A stretch of 64,000 nt of DNA from Ardenticatenaceae bacterium (GTDB lineage Bacteria > Chloroflexota > Anaerolineae > Promineifilales > Promineifilaceae): assembly GCA_020634245.1 (NCBI GenBank), contig JACKCC010000011.1, positions 62,001 through 126,000 of the forward strand. Direction: 5' to 3'. This document shows, one piece after another, positions 32,103 through 40,637 of this stretch. Within the stretch, counting starts at the first letter, position 1. Every line of letters starts with the position of its first letter. The notes under the pieces were generated by a model. The model was given only the letters and a program-made list of their open reading frames with translations, had not been told where the DNA came from and did no database searches. The translations under genes and the position numbers were made by a program.

Positions 32103-32531
32103 ATGTTTATGGGCAAGAAACACGTCTTGACCGTGCCCGGTCTTTACGATGAAATCAAAACCATCTGCCAGTTTGTGACGGAAGGTGCAGCAGCGGCGGG
32201 GATGGATGAAACGGCCGTGTTCCACATCGAATTGGCCTGCGACGAAGCCTGCACCAACGTCATTGAACACGCCTATAGCGGCGAAGGCAACGGCCAAATC
32301 AAAGTGAGTTGGCAGGTTCAAGGTGATATGTTTGTCATCACGGTCAAAGATAACGGCCGTCGCTTTGAACCCGACCAAATCCCCACCCCACCAGCAGCCG
32401 ACAATCTCCAGGAGATCAAAATCGGCGGCCTGGGCATCCACTTCATGCGCAAATTGATGGACGACGTCAGCTTCAACTTTGATCCACAAACCGGCAACGA
32501 ATTAGTCATGAAGAAAAAGATTGGTCTTTAG
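32103..32531 (+). CDS. RsbW-like anti-sigma serine/threonine kinase
   Basis: The 142-residue protein is a HATPase_c-2 domain of the RsbW/SpoIIAB kind. The N box is HIELACDEACTNVIEHAYSGEG, the G1 region is VITVKDNGRRFEPDQIP and the G2 loop is IGGLGIHFMRKLMDDVSF. It should phosphorylate the neighbouring STAS proteins and sequester a sigma factor or other target. The start (ATG at 32103, or 32109) lies inside a repeat array and has no clear Shine-Dalgarno sequence. A heptamer hairpin (32542-32590) separates it from the second STAS gene. Confidence 0.92.
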   Translation: MFMGKKHVLTVPGLYDEIKTICQFVTEGAAAAGMDETAVFHIELACDEACTNVIEHAYSGEGNGQIKVSWQVQGDMFVITVKDNGRRFEPDQIPTPPAADNLQEIKIGGLGIHFMRKLMDDVSFNFDPQTGNELVMKKKIGL

Positions 32532-32541
32532 GAAAATATTT

Positions 32542-32590
32542 CAAACATCATACGTCATACATCACGGTGACGAATGACGCATGACGTTTG
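32542..32590. repeat. Inverted heptamer array CGTCATA/ATGACGC
   Basis: CAAACATCATACGTCATA and ATGACGCATGACGTTTG form a near-complete hairpin of 7-base words between the kinase and second STAS genes. Confidence 0.65.
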
Positions 32591-32607
32591 AGAAGAACAG
32601 AGGCATC

Positions 32608-32952
32608 ATGAGTATCGAGCAGCAGCAACTGGGCAATGTTCACCTGATTCGGGTTAACGGCCGTCTCGATCACAGCCAAACGCCACAGCTTGAAGACCGC
32701 CTGACCCATTTACTGGAAGCCGGTCATTATTTTTTAGTCACCGATTTGACCCAGACCGATTACATCAACAGCGGCGGCCTGCGCTGCCTCGTCAGCGCCT
32801 GGCGCAAAGCCCGCCAGCAGCAAGGCAACTTAGTGCTGTGCGGTCTTAACAATCGGCTGCAAGAAATTTTCAACATGGTCGGCTTCGATAAAGTGTTTCA
32901 AATTTTCCCCGATTACGAAACAGCCCGCCAGACACTGCGCCATCCGGGATGA
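32608..32952 (+). CDS. STAS domain anti-sigma factor antagonist (second copy)
   Basis: A 114-residue STAS protein: VHLIRVNGRLDHSQTPQLEDRLTHLLEAGHYFLVTDLTQTDYINSGGLRCLVSAWRKARQQQGNLVLCGL. The phospho-site lies at Ser in YINSGGLR, so only one Ser is present where copy 1 has two. The ATG at 32608 follows AGAGG; an earlier in-frame start at 32581 lies in the repeat. With two antagonists and one kinase the switch may integrate two signals or act on two targets. The phosphatase gene follows after 35 bases. Confidence 0.9.
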   Translation: MSIEQQQLGNVHLIRVNGRLDHSQTPQLEDRLTHLLEAGHYFLVTDLTQTDYINSGGLRCLVSAWRKARQQQGNLVLCGLNNRLQEIFNMVGFDKVFQIFPDYETARQTLRHPG

Positions 32953-32987
32953 TTGGGGACATACTCACTGATTTGTGAAAGGACATT

Positions 32988-35903
32988 ATGTTAACCAATG
33001 GCCTGACCTGGCCCACCATATCCTTTGCTGTTTTGGTGGCATCGCTCCTGTTAAGCGCCTACATTTTGTACCGGCGCTACCGTTCACGGCAGATACTGAT
33101 GGAGCGGGTGCAGGAACTGGAAACATTGAGCGCAGCCGGTCGGGCCATCGTCGCCGCCGAACTGGATGTGGCTGCACTTTGCGAACTTATCGCCAGCGAA
33201 TCCGGCCATGTCATCGACAACAGCACGTTCCAGGTTGGCCTGTTTGAAGACAATCTATACCACATTTTGTTTTGGCGGATAAACGGCCGTATCCAGCCCA
33301 CACCCCAAACCTTCGACCTCAGCGACAACAGCGGCGTTGTCGGCTGGCTGCGCCAGACCAAAAAACCGCTGCTCGTTCGCGACTTCCAAAAAGAGATTCA
33401 CAACTTTCCCGTCCAGCCACGCTACATCAGCGACACGCCGCCTCGTTCGGCCATTTTCATCCCCCTCATTAGCGGCGAAATCGTTACCGGCATCGTCGCT
33501 GCCCAAAGCCTTCAGCCCAACCGTTTTGATGAAGAAGATTTACGCCGCCTGATGATTTTGGCCAATCAAGCCGCCGCCGCCATCACCCAGGCGCAGTTAT
33601 ACGAAAGGGAACGCCGCCGCGCCGCCCATCTGGAATTAGTAGGCAAAATCGCCCGCCAGATCAACTTACTGCGCGACCGGGAAGAGATTTTCACCCAGGT
33701 GGTTCACCTAACGCGGGAAACATTCGGGTTCCACCCCGTCACCATTTTTTCCATCGACCCGCCTGCTGGCCGGGCCACCGCCCAGGCCAGCAGCGCGCCA
33801 GAACTGGTTGAACTGCGGGCGCAGCTGCCGCCCGGCGAGGGACTGGTTGGCCTATCCGCTGACCAACGGGAAACGATTCTGGCCAACAACACGGCCGATG
33901 ACCCCCATTTCATTCAGAATTTCGAGATGATCGATTCCACGGCCACGGCCGTTACCAAATCCGAACTGGTCATTCCCCTCATGGTGGCCGGTGAAGTATT
34001 AGGGGTGCTGGACGTGCAAAGCCCCAAAGTGGGCGCATTTTCGTCGGCAGAAAGGACGGCCCTGGAAGCACTGGCCGCTGAAGTCGCCATTGCCATTGAC
34101 CAGGCGCGTCAGCTAGCCTGGCAGCGGGAGCAGGCCTGGCTGACAACGGCCCAGTTCCAGGTGGCCCAGGCGTTGGGGGAAAGCGCCGATTTAGATGAGG
34201 TGTTAACGGCCGTCACCCGGCTGACTCCCATGCTCGTGGGTGTGGACTGCTGCGGCATTTTGTTGTGGGATGCGGAAACGGCCATTTACCGGGGCGGCAT
34301 GTTGTACGGTCGTGACAGCGAAACGGCCACTGCCTTTGCCAATCTGCGCCTGACTGTTGGCGATTGGGGCGCACTCGACGCCGTTCACATTGGCCAGGAA
34401 CCTATCACCTCCCAAAAACGGCCGCCCTGGGTTGATAAAAAACAGCACAAACAGCAGCCGCCCGAAGCTATCACCCTTTTCCCCATTCACAGTAAAGAAC
34501 AAAATCTGGGTGTTTTGCTCGTCGGCCAGGCCAATCACGATCAACCGGAAGACAGTTCGCCGCTGACCCGCCGCCAGGAACTCCTCGACAACATCATCAC
34601 CCAGGCCGCCCAGGCCATCGAATCAGCTTATCTACGCCTGGCTCAGCAAGAAGAAGCCTGGGTCAACACAGCCCTGCTCCAGGTTGCCGAGGCGGTCAAC
34701 AGCCTGTTCGATTTGAACGAGATTCTGGACACGATTGTGCGGCTGGTGCCGCTGCTGGTCGGCGTCGAGTCGACACTCATCCTGATTTGGGACGAAGATC
34801 GGGAAGCATTTTACGCTGGTCCCAGCTACGGCCTGAGCAAAATGGGGCAGGGCTTACTAACCGTCCACGAAATCGAACTGGATGAATTTTTGACAGTCCG
34901 CCAGCAGCCGGCCGATTTTCTGACGCCAACGGCCACCTATTATTCCCTGACTCTGCCGCGCTGGCTGGCCACCAGTATGAGTACCAAGACGGCCCATGCC
35001 TTCCCGCTTAATGCCCGCGGCAACCGGGTCGGCTTGATGCTGGTTGGGAATAAGCCGGGGGAAAACGGCCGTTCCTTTTCCACCCGCCGCCTGAACATTT
35101 TGAACGGGATTGCCCATCAAGCAGCAACGGCCGTCGTCAATAACCATCTCTACAAAGAAGCCGCCGAACGGGATCGGTTGGAGCAAGAACTCAATGTGGC
35201 CCGCGAAATTCAGGCCAGCCTCATCCCCAACGGCAGCCCGGCCATTCCCGGCTGCGAAGTGGCCAGCTTCTGGCAGGCTGCCCGCCAGGTCAGCGGCGAC
35301 TTTTACGATTTTATCCCCCTGTCCGGTGACCGTTGGGGGATTGTCGTCGCCGATGTGGCCGACAAGGGCGTGCCCGCCGCCCTGTTCATGGCCATGAGCC
35401 GCACCATCCTGCGCACCGTTGCCTTCAATCGTGACGATCCGGCCGCCGCCCTTATCCGCACCAACGAAATCATCGAATCGGAGGCCCAGTCCGACCTGTT
35501 TGTGACTGTTTTTTACGCCATCTGGGACCCGGCCACGCAGATTTTGACTTACGCCAACGGCGGGCACAATCCACCTATTTTGCTGCGCAACAATGGCAAA
35601 ATTCGCCTGCTTCAGGCCGGGGGTATGGCCCTGGGTGTCCTGCCCGACATCGAAGTCGAGAGTCAATCGGTGCAGCTTTATCCCCACGATACGGTCTTGT
35701 TTTACACCGACGGTGTCACCGAGGCGATGAATGAGGATTATGATGAATTTGGCATGGAGCGGCTGCGGTTAACGGCCGTTAACCACAAAAATCAATCCGC
35801 CACCAACATCAAGCAGGCCATCACCGACGCCATCCGCAACCATGCCGGTGACACACCCCAGTTCGACGACATCACCCTCATCGTCATGAAACGAACAAGC
35901 TAG
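32988..35903 (+). CDS. Membrane-anchored GAF sensor SpoIIE/PP2C phosphatase
   Basis: The 971-residue protein is an RsbU-type phosphatase that would dephosphorylate the STAS antagonists. One membrane helix (residues 10-28) is followed by four GAF-like sensor domains at about 55-200, 215-370, 385-545 and 560-720. A short coiled linker (RDRLEQELNVAREIQASLIPN) leads to a SpoIIE PP2C domain (about 740-970) with ARQVSGDFYDF, VVADVADKGVPAALFMAMSR, YANGGHNPPIL, VLFYTDGVTEA and DDITLIVMK, which hold the metal-binding Asp residues. Its position closes the partner-switching cluster. What the GAF domains sense is unknown. Confidence 0.92.
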   Translation: MLTNGLTWPTISFAVLVASLLLSAYILYRRYRSRQILMERVQELETLSAAGRAIVAAELDVAALCELIASESGHVIDNSTFQVGLFEDNLYHILFWRINGRIQPTPQTFDLSDNSGVVGWLRQTKKPLLVRDFQKEIHNFPVQPRYISDTPPRSAIFIPLISGEIVTGIVAAQSLQPNRFDEEDLRRLMILANQAAAAITQAQLYERERRRAAHLELVGKIARQINLLRDREEIFTQVVHLTRETFGFHPVTIFSIDPPAGRATAQASSAPELVELRAQLPPGEGLVGLSADQRETILANNTADDPHFIQNFEMIDSTATAVTKSELVIPLMVAGEVLGVLDVQSPKVGAFSSAERTALEALAAEVAIAIDQARQLAWQREQAWLTTAQFQVAQALGESADLDEVLTAVTRLTPMLVGVDCCGILLWDAETAIYRGGMLYGRDSETATAFANLRLTVGDWGALDAVHIGQEPITSQKRPPWVDKKQHKQQPPEAITLFPIHSKEQNLGVLLVGQANHDQPEDSSPLTRRQELLDNIITQAAQAIESAYLRLAQQEEAWVNTALLQVAEAVNSLFDLNEILDTIVRLVPLLVGVESTLILIWDEDREAFYAGPSYGLSKMGQGLLTVHEIELDEFLTVRQQPADFLTPTATYYSLTLPRWLATSMSTKTAHAFPLNARGNRVGLMLVGNKPGENGRSFSTRRLNILNGIAHQAATAVVNNHLYKEAAERDRLEQELNVAREIQASLIPNGSPAIPGCEVASFWQAARQVSGDFYDFIPLSGDRWGIVVADVADKGVPAALFMAMSRTILRTVAFNRDDPAAALIRTNEIIESEAQSDLFVTVFYAIWDPATQILTYANGGHNPPILLRNNGKIRLLQAGGMALGVLPDIEVESQSVQLYPHDTVLFYTDGVTEAMNEDYDEFGMERLRLTAVNHKNQSATNIKQAITDAIRNHAGDTPQFDDITLIVMKRTS

Positions 35904-35957
35904 AGATGGAGCTAGAAGACCCTCTCTTCCTCTAGCTCTAACCTCTAGCTCTAGCTA
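35901..35957. repeat. TAGAGCTAGAG-type short-period array
   Basis: CTAGAGATGGAGCTAGAAG and CCTCTAGCTCTAACCTCTAG are complementary word sets between the phosphatase and LOG genes. They form a hairpin and run into the LOG Shine-Dalgarno region (AAAGGAAA). Confidence 0.6.
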
Positions 35958-35968
35958 AAGGAAACCAA

Positions 35969-36793
35969 ATGCCAACCAACAACCCAACGAACCAACAAAC
36001 CAACATCCCCGCCTCATTAAACCGCGCCGCCCGCGCCGGACGGCCAACAGAAGACCAAAAGCTGCTGCTCACACCAGAGCAGGAAAAAGCCAGCTTTACC
36101 CACACTGACCCCTGGCGGGTTATGCGCATTACCGGTGAGTTTGTGGAGGGGTTTGATGCGCTGGCCGGGTTGGGAACGGCCGTAACCATTTTCGGGTCAG
36201 CGCGCACTAAGCCGGGTCATCCGCATTATGAAGCGGCCGTTGACGTGGCCCGGCGGCTGGGTGAAGCTGGCTACGCCATCATCACCGGCGGCGGCCCCGG
36301 CATCATGGAAGCGGGGAACAAGGGCGCGAAAGAAGCCGGCGCGCTATCCATCGGCCTCAATATCGAACTGCCTTTTGAACAACACCTCAACCCATACGTC
36401 GATTTGTCCATCGACTTCCGTTATTTCTTTGTCCGCAAGACCATGCTGGTCAAATATTCGCAAGGCTTTGTCATTTTCCCCGGCGGCTTTGGCACAATGG
36501 ATGAGTTATTCGAATCGGTCACGCTCATTCAGACCGGCAAGGTAGCCAACTTCCCCGTCGTCCTGTACGATTCCGCCTACTGGGGCGGCCTGCTGGATTG
36601 GCTGCGGGGCACAATGGCCGTCCAGGGTAAAATCGCTCCCGGTGATGTTGATCTGATGATGCTCACCGATTCCACCGAGGAAGCGGCTCAACTCATCATT
36701 CGTGCCAACCAGGAGACTAGCTGGCGTCTGGAACAGGAAGAATCAGCCCGGCAGGGAACCCGGCAAGTTTTTGGGTTCGAACCAAATTTTTAG
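35969..36793 (+). CDS. LOG family protein (TIGR00730, Rossmann fold)
   Basis: The 274-residue protein carries the LOG signature PGGFGTMDELFE near residue 175 and GGGPGIMEAGNKGAKEAG near residue 110, with RYFFVRKTMLVKYSQGFVIFPGG between. LOG proteins hydrolyse cytokinin ribotides or other purine nucleotides at the N-glycosidic bond; the in vivo substrate in bacteria is often unknown. The N-terminus (MPTNNPTNQQTNIPASLN) is encoded by an octamer array of the AACCAACA type and looks recently added. Its stop overlaps by three bases the stop of the convergent lipoprotein gene. Confidence 0.88.
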   Translation: MPTNNPTNQQTNIPASLNRAARAGRPTEDQKLLLTPEQEKASFTHTDPWRVMRITGEFVEGFDALAGLGTAVTIFGSARTKPGHPHYEAAVDVARRLGEAGYAIITGGGPGIMEAGNKGAKEAGALSIGLNIELPFEQHLNPYVDLSIDFRYFFVRKTMLVKYSQGFVIFPGGFGTMDELFESVTLIQTGKVANFPVVLYDSAYWGGLLDWLRGTMAVQGKIAPGDVDLMMLTDSTEEAAQLIIRANQETSWRLEQEESARQGTRQVFGFEPNF

Positions 36794-37590
36794 CGGGCAC
36801 GGCCGTACCCCCCTCCAATCATCCCCTGCCCATCATCCGACTGGAGCCAGGCCAGGAAAGCGCGCAGGTCGCCCTGCGGTTCAGTAGGCGAAAGGAAGTA
36901 GAGCGGCACGGTAAGAGGATAAGATTGGTCGGCGGTCGTGGTTGGCGTGGGAGCAATGCCGTCGATGGTTAACACGTTAACGTTGGCGGTAACGGCCGTA
37001 CCCATCATGCTAAAACCAATTGCCGCCGGATCATCGGCCACAGCCACCAAAAGCGCCGGGTCATCGGGTTGGATGAGGGCGTTGATGCTGATGCGCTGCT
37101 CGGCCAGCACTCGCTGCTGCAAAATAGCCCGCGTCCCCGCCCCCTGCTCCCGGCTGACGAGATGAATAGCTAAATCCGGCCCGCCAAGCGCTGACCAGTT
37201 GGTGATACGGCCGTTAAACACCGCCTGCGCCTCTCCCAAACTCAAATTCTGCACCGGGTTATCGGGATGAACGACGAAAACAAGGCCGTCCAAGGCCACC
37301 GGATTAAACCAGCCAGGACTGCCCGCTGGAATATAATGCACCAAAATCGCCGGAAGTTGTCCGGCCGTCAGGTCGGCCAGGAGCGCATCGTTGTTAGCTG
37401 TAACAAACTGTGGACTTACCGGATTAGAGGAAGATGCAGCCACCATATCAGCCAATGCTATCGCGCTGCTGTCGATACCTATGCGCAGCGGAATTGGCAG
37501 TGATGACGGGGTGATAGCTGGCGGCGGCGCTGGCTCGGCCTGGCAAGCAGCCAGGAGCAAGAGCAGCAGCCAACCCCAAAATCGTTTCAT
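36790..37590 (-). CDS. Phosphate-binding-like (PstS-type) substrate-binding lipoprotein
   Basis: The 266-residue protein has a lipoprotein signal with the box LLAAC (Cys16) and a periplasmic-binding-like domain of the PstS type. VHPDNPVQNLSLGEAQAVFNGRITNWSALGG resembles the PstS hinge region, and SREQGAGTRAILQQRVL matches the phosphate-binding SGT motif with RxQGAGTR. No ABC permease genes are near, so it may scavenge or sense an oxyanion rather than feed a transporter. It overlaps uppP upstream by four bases (ATGA), so the two are coupled. Confidence 0.82.
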   Translation of the reverse strand: MKRFWGWLLLLLLAACQAEPAPPPAITPSSLPIPLRIGIDSSAIALADMVAASSSNPVSPQFVTANNDALLADLTAGQLPAILVHYIPAGSPGWFNPVALDGLVFVVHPDNPVQNLSLGEAQAVFNGRITNWSALGGPDLAIHLVSREQGAGTRAILQQRVLAEQRISINALIQPDDPALLVAVADDPAAIGFSMMGTAVTANVNVLTIDGIAPTPTTTADQSYPLTVPLYFLSPTEPQGDLRAFLAWLQSDDGQGMIGGGYGRAR

Positions 37591-38399
37591 CCCAGGAAAT
37601 AGAACAGCAGGTAGATGATGCTAAAAGCGGCCGTGTATGCAGCAAACAAGTACAAACTGTGGCTGCGCAGCCAGGTCAGAAGAAAATGAATGCACAAATA
37701 ACCTGAAATGGCCGCAGCCACAAATCCGCCTACCAGCAACGGCATTTGCGACGCCAGATCATTGGCCCGCACCAAATCCAGGCCGCTTAACAAACCGGCG
37801 CCCAAAATGGCCGGAATACCCAGCAAAAAGCTAAAGCGGGCTGCCGCTTCGCGGTTCAAGCCACGCAGCAAGCCGCCGGTAATCGTGCTGCCGCTGCGGG
37901 AAACACCGGGGAAAAGGGCAAACATTTGGAAAATACCCACGACCATCGCATCGGTTAATGTGATATTTTCGATCAATTTTCTACCCGACATTAAACGTTC
38001 GCCGGTGATAAGGAATACGGCCGTTACCAGCAAAAAAGCCGCGGCCACGGGCGGGTCACTAAATACTTCCTCAAAAAAGCTCTCCAGCGCCAATCCGGCT
38101 ACGCCTGCTGGAATCGAACCGGCTACGATAAACCAGCCCAACCGCGACTCAGGCGTCGCTAACGGCCGTCGCTGCACCAACCCCTGCCAGACACCCTTGA
38201 TAATCTGCCCCAAATCGCGCCGAAAATAAACCAGGACCGCCAGCAGCGTCCCCTGATGGACAATAGCCACCAACGGCAGACTTGCCGCCGGCCAATGAAA
38301 AATTGAAGGCACCAGCACCAGATGGCCGGAGCTGGAAATTGGCAAAAACTCAGTCGCACCCTGGACAATACCCAGAATGATCGCTTCCCAAATTGTCAT
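37587..38399 (-). CDS. uppP: Undecaprenyl-diphosphatase
   Basis: UppP (BacA) dephosphorylates undecaprenyl diphosphate to recycle the cell-wall lipid carrier. The 270-residue membrane protein has both signature stretches: GIVQGATEFLPISSSGHLVL near the N-terminus and FPGVSRSGSTITGGLLRGLNREAAARFSFLL in the middle, with about eight helices. The ATG at 38399 (MTIWEAIILG) follows GAGGAA; an upstream frame to 38486 has no signal. It is followed, with an ATGA overlap, by the PstS-like lipoprotein gene. Confidence 0.95.
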   Translation of the reverse strand: MTIWEAIILGIVQGATEFLPISSSGHLVLVPSIFHWPAASLPLVAIVHQGTLLAVLVYFRRDLGQIIKGVWQGLVQRRPLATPESRLGWFIVAGSIPAGVAGLALESFFEEVFSDPPVAAAFLLVTAVFLITGERLMSGRKLIENITLTDAMVVGIFQMFALFPGVSRSGSTITGGLLRGLNREAAARFSFLLGIPAILGAGLLSGLDLVRANDLASQMPLLVGGFVAAAISGYLCIHFLLTWLRSHSLYLFAAYTAAFSIIYLLFYFLG

Positions 38400-38503
38400 G
38401 AAATATTCCTCGATCCAAAACCCAACCGGGTTATCAGTTTTGAAAGATTGGGAGCGCGGGCGGCCAGCCCGCTTTTCCCGTTCCAAAAGTTAGCGCTGGA
38501 TGC

Positions 38504-39631
38504 TTACACAATCTCTTGCGATTCCGCAGCCGACGAATAATGACTCAGAAACTCCTCAGCAAACGGTTTAAACTCACCGGCGGCAATCACCTGTCGCATT
38601 TGCCGTACCAATTCCAGCAAAAAGTGAACGTTATGCGTCGTCAGCAAAATATGGCCCAAAATCTCGTTGGCCTGCACCAGATGACGTAAATAGGCACGGC
38701 TGAATCCGGTGCAGGTAGGACAGGTACAACTGGCATCCAGCGGCGCGGGATCCGTTTTGTACTGGGCATTGCGCAAATTGATACGTCCCCCTTTAACCAG
38801 TGCAGCCCCATTGCGGGCAATACGCGTCGGCAGTACACAGTCAAAAATATCGACACCGCGCAGGACGCCATTGACCACGTCTTCCGGCGCACCAACACCC
38901 ATCAAATAGCGCGGTTTATCTTTAGGCAAGATGGGGTTCATCACATCTAGCGCTGCGTACATCTCGGCCTTCGATTCGCCAACAGCCATACCACCGATGG
39001 CATAACCAGGCAAATCCAGTTCCATCAAAAAACGGGCGCTTTCCTCGCGTAAATCGGGGAAAATGCCGCCCTGGACGATGCCAAACAGTGCCTGATCATC
39101 GCGGGTTTTGGCTTGCAGGCAGCGTTCGGCCCAGGGATGGGTACGCTTTAATGATTGTTTGACGTAATCGTAATCAGTGGGCGGCGGGCATTCATCGAAA
39201 GCCATGATGATATCGGCGCCCAGATTTTCCTGGATGGCGACGCTTTTTTCTGGCGTGAAGCGGTGGGAGGAGCCGTCGTGATGGGATTGGAAGGTGACGC
39301 CATCGTCGTCGATTTTGCGGGTGTCGCTGAGGCTGAACACCTGAAAGCCGCCGCTGTCGGTCAAGATGGGGCCGTCCCAACCCATAAATTGGTGCAGCCC
39401 GCCCAAATCGCGGATGAGCTCATCGCCAGGGCGCAGGTAGAGGTGGTAGGTGTTGCTTAATACCAGGCTCGCGCCCAACTCGCGCAAATCGGACGGCCGT
39501 AACGCTTTGACCGTTGCCTGGGTACCCACCGGAGCAAATACAGGAGTTTGCAGGATGCCGTGGGGGGTGTAGAAACGGCCGTTCCGGGCCCCCGTCTGCT
39601 CATCTACTGCTTCAATCTCAAATTCAAACAT
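38504..39631 (-). CDS. tgt: Queuine/preQ1 tRNA-guanine transglycosylase
   Basis: Tgt swaps guanine 34 for preQ1 in tRNAs with GUN anticodons. The 375-residue protein shows TPVFAPVGTQATVKAL, LSNTYHLYLRPG, ILTDSGGFQVFSLS with catalytic Asp, MAFDECPPPTDYDYVKQS, GIVQGGIFPDLREES, GGMAVGESKAEM, RYLMGVGAPEDV, FDCVLPTRIARNGAAL with the nucleophile Asp, and the zinc site CTCPTCTGFSRAYLRHL...TTHN. TATAAT ends eight bases before the ATG and no Shine-Dalgarno sequence is seen, so it is a clear leaderless case. queG, the last step of queuosine synthesis, is 7 kb away. Confidence 0.97.
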   Translation of the reverse strand: MFEFEIEAVDEQTGARNGRFYTPHGILQTPVFAPVGTQATVKALRPSDLRELGASLVLSNTYHLYLRPGDELIRDLGGLHQFMGWDGPILTDSGGFQVFSLSDTRKIDDDGVTFQSHHDGSSHRFTPEKSVAIQENLGADIIMAFDECPPPTDYDYVKQSLKRTHPWAERCLQAKTRDDQALFGIVQGGIFPDLREESARFLMELDLPGYAIGGMAVGESKAEMYAALDVMNPILPKDKPRYLMGVGAPEDVVNGVLRGVDIFDCVLPTRIARNGAALVKGGRINLRNAQYKTDPAPLDASCTCPTCTGFSRAYLRHLVQANEILGHILLTTHNVHFLLELVRQMRQVIAAGEFKPFAEEFLSHYSSAAESQEIV

Positions 39632-39639
39632 AGCCGCGA

Positions 39640-39645
39640 ATTATA
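39640..39645 (-). promoter_or_regulatory. TATAAT box of tgt, leaderless
   Basis: A perfect TATAAT on the minus strand ends eight bases before the tgt ATG, leaving no room for a ribosome binding site. Confidence 0.6.
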
Positions 39646-39748
39646 CCAGCCCGGCAGGATGTGTCATTTCTTTACGCTTAATCCACATCTGCTTCATATC
39701 TTCTTCACACCCTAAGGCTAAGATGGAGACAGTTAACAAAAAATAGTC

Positions 39749-39773
39749 ACCCGCCTGAAGTTTGGCGGGTTTT
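39749..39773 (+). terminator. Leader hairpin before the DGDG-repeat protein
   Basis: ACCCGCC pairs with GGCGGGT and is followed by TTTC, in the leader of the secreted repeat protein. It could attenuate transcription or act as a mRNA-stabilising stem. Confidence 0.45.
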
Positions 39774-39798
39774 CAAAACAATATTTGGAGATTCAAGA

Positions 39799-40431
39799 AT
39801 GAAACGGTATATGATAGTTGGCATCGCCGTGGTGGCGATTTTAGGTATTGCAATTACGATGGCTTTGGCCAGTAATCCGGCGGCTGCGGATAATTTATTT
39901 GACGGCACGGCTCAGGTCGGAACAGTGAGTGAAGATAGTGGGGATGCGGCAACGGCCGTTACCCAGGACCCCATCGCCAATCCCGCCGGTCAAAACTTTG
40001 TGGATGAAGACGGCGACGGCGTTTGCGACACTTGCGGCAATGTGCCCGGCACAGGAACCGGCAACCAAAACGGCAATGGCGCTGCCGGCGAAAACTTTGT
40101 CGACCTGGATGGCGACGGTATCTGCGATGATTGCGAACCTTTGGCTCCCGCTGATGGCACCGGCAATCAATACGGCCGTCAAGGCGGCCAGGGTGGCCAA
40201 GGCGCAGGCATCCACCAGAGTACAACGCAGCTTGATGGCACTGCCAGCACGACCAGCCAAAACGGCAACGGCGCAACCGGCGACAACTTCGTTGACCTGG
40301 ATGGCGACGGCATCTGCGACGATTGCACGCCCTACGCCCCCGCTGATGGCACTGGCAACCAATACGGCCGTCAAGGTGGACAGGGCGGTCAGGGCCAACG
40401 TGGCGGCGGCCGCGGCAACGCCCAAAACTAA
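39799..40431 (+). CDS. Secreted protein with Cys-paired DxDGDG calcium-binding-like repeats
   Basis: I do not recognise the 210-residue protein as a whole. It starts with a signal-like helix (residues 4-24, IVGIAVVAILGIAITMALAS). Three copies of a 14-residue motif follow: NFVDEDGDGVCDTC, NFVDLDGDGICDDC and NFVDLDGDGICDDC, in which DxDxDG is a calcium loop like those of thrombospondin type 3 and dockerin proteins and two Cys flank its end. The second and third sit in a tandem 47-residue unit (QNGNGAAGENF...GGQGGQG). The rest is Gly/Gln/Asn-rich. Likely an exported calcium-binding or redox protein. A GGAG lies before the ATG. Confidence 0.6.
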   Translation: MKRYMIVGIAVVAILGIAITMALASNPAAADNLFDGTAQVGTVSEDSGDAATAVTQDPIANPAGQNFVDEDGDGVCDTCGNVPGTGTGNQNGNGAAGENFVDLDGDGICDDCEPLAPADGTGNQYGRQGGQGGQGAGIHQSTTQLDGTASTTSQNGNGATGDNFVDLDGDGICDDCTPYAPADGTGNQYGRQGGQGGQGQRGGGRGNAQN

Positions 40432-40465
40432 TCGAAATCTATTCAACTTCACGAAATCCTTCTAA

Positions 40466-40504
40466 GCAAAGAGGAATGGTTGGAAACGGCCGTTCCTCTT
40501 TTGC
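40466..40504 (+). terminator. Terminator after the DGDG-repeat protein
   Basis: GCAAAGAGGAA pairs with TTCCTCTTTTGC around a loop containing ACGGCC, followed by a T-run. The wider flanks CACGAAATCC and GGATTTCGTG also pair. Confidence 0.65.
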
Positions 40505-40531
40505 TTTTGGGTCTTCAGGATTTCGTGAGGT

Positions 40532-40588
40532 GTAGGGGCGTACCCTTGTGGTCGCCCAGAGTAGTGCGGGCACAAGGCCCGCCCCTAC
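40532..40588. repeat. 57-base MITE-like repeat, copy 1
   Basis: The element starts GTAGGGGCGTACCCTTGTGG and ends GCCCCTAC, with inverted termini and an internal GTGGTCGCCC/GGGCACAAGG pair. An element of the same 57-base length and nearly the same ends lies at 62749-62805. Confidence 0.8.
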
Positions 40589-40637
40589 ATGACAAGACCC
40601 CGTGAATTCCCAAAGAGCCTTGCTTTTCTTGATGGGC

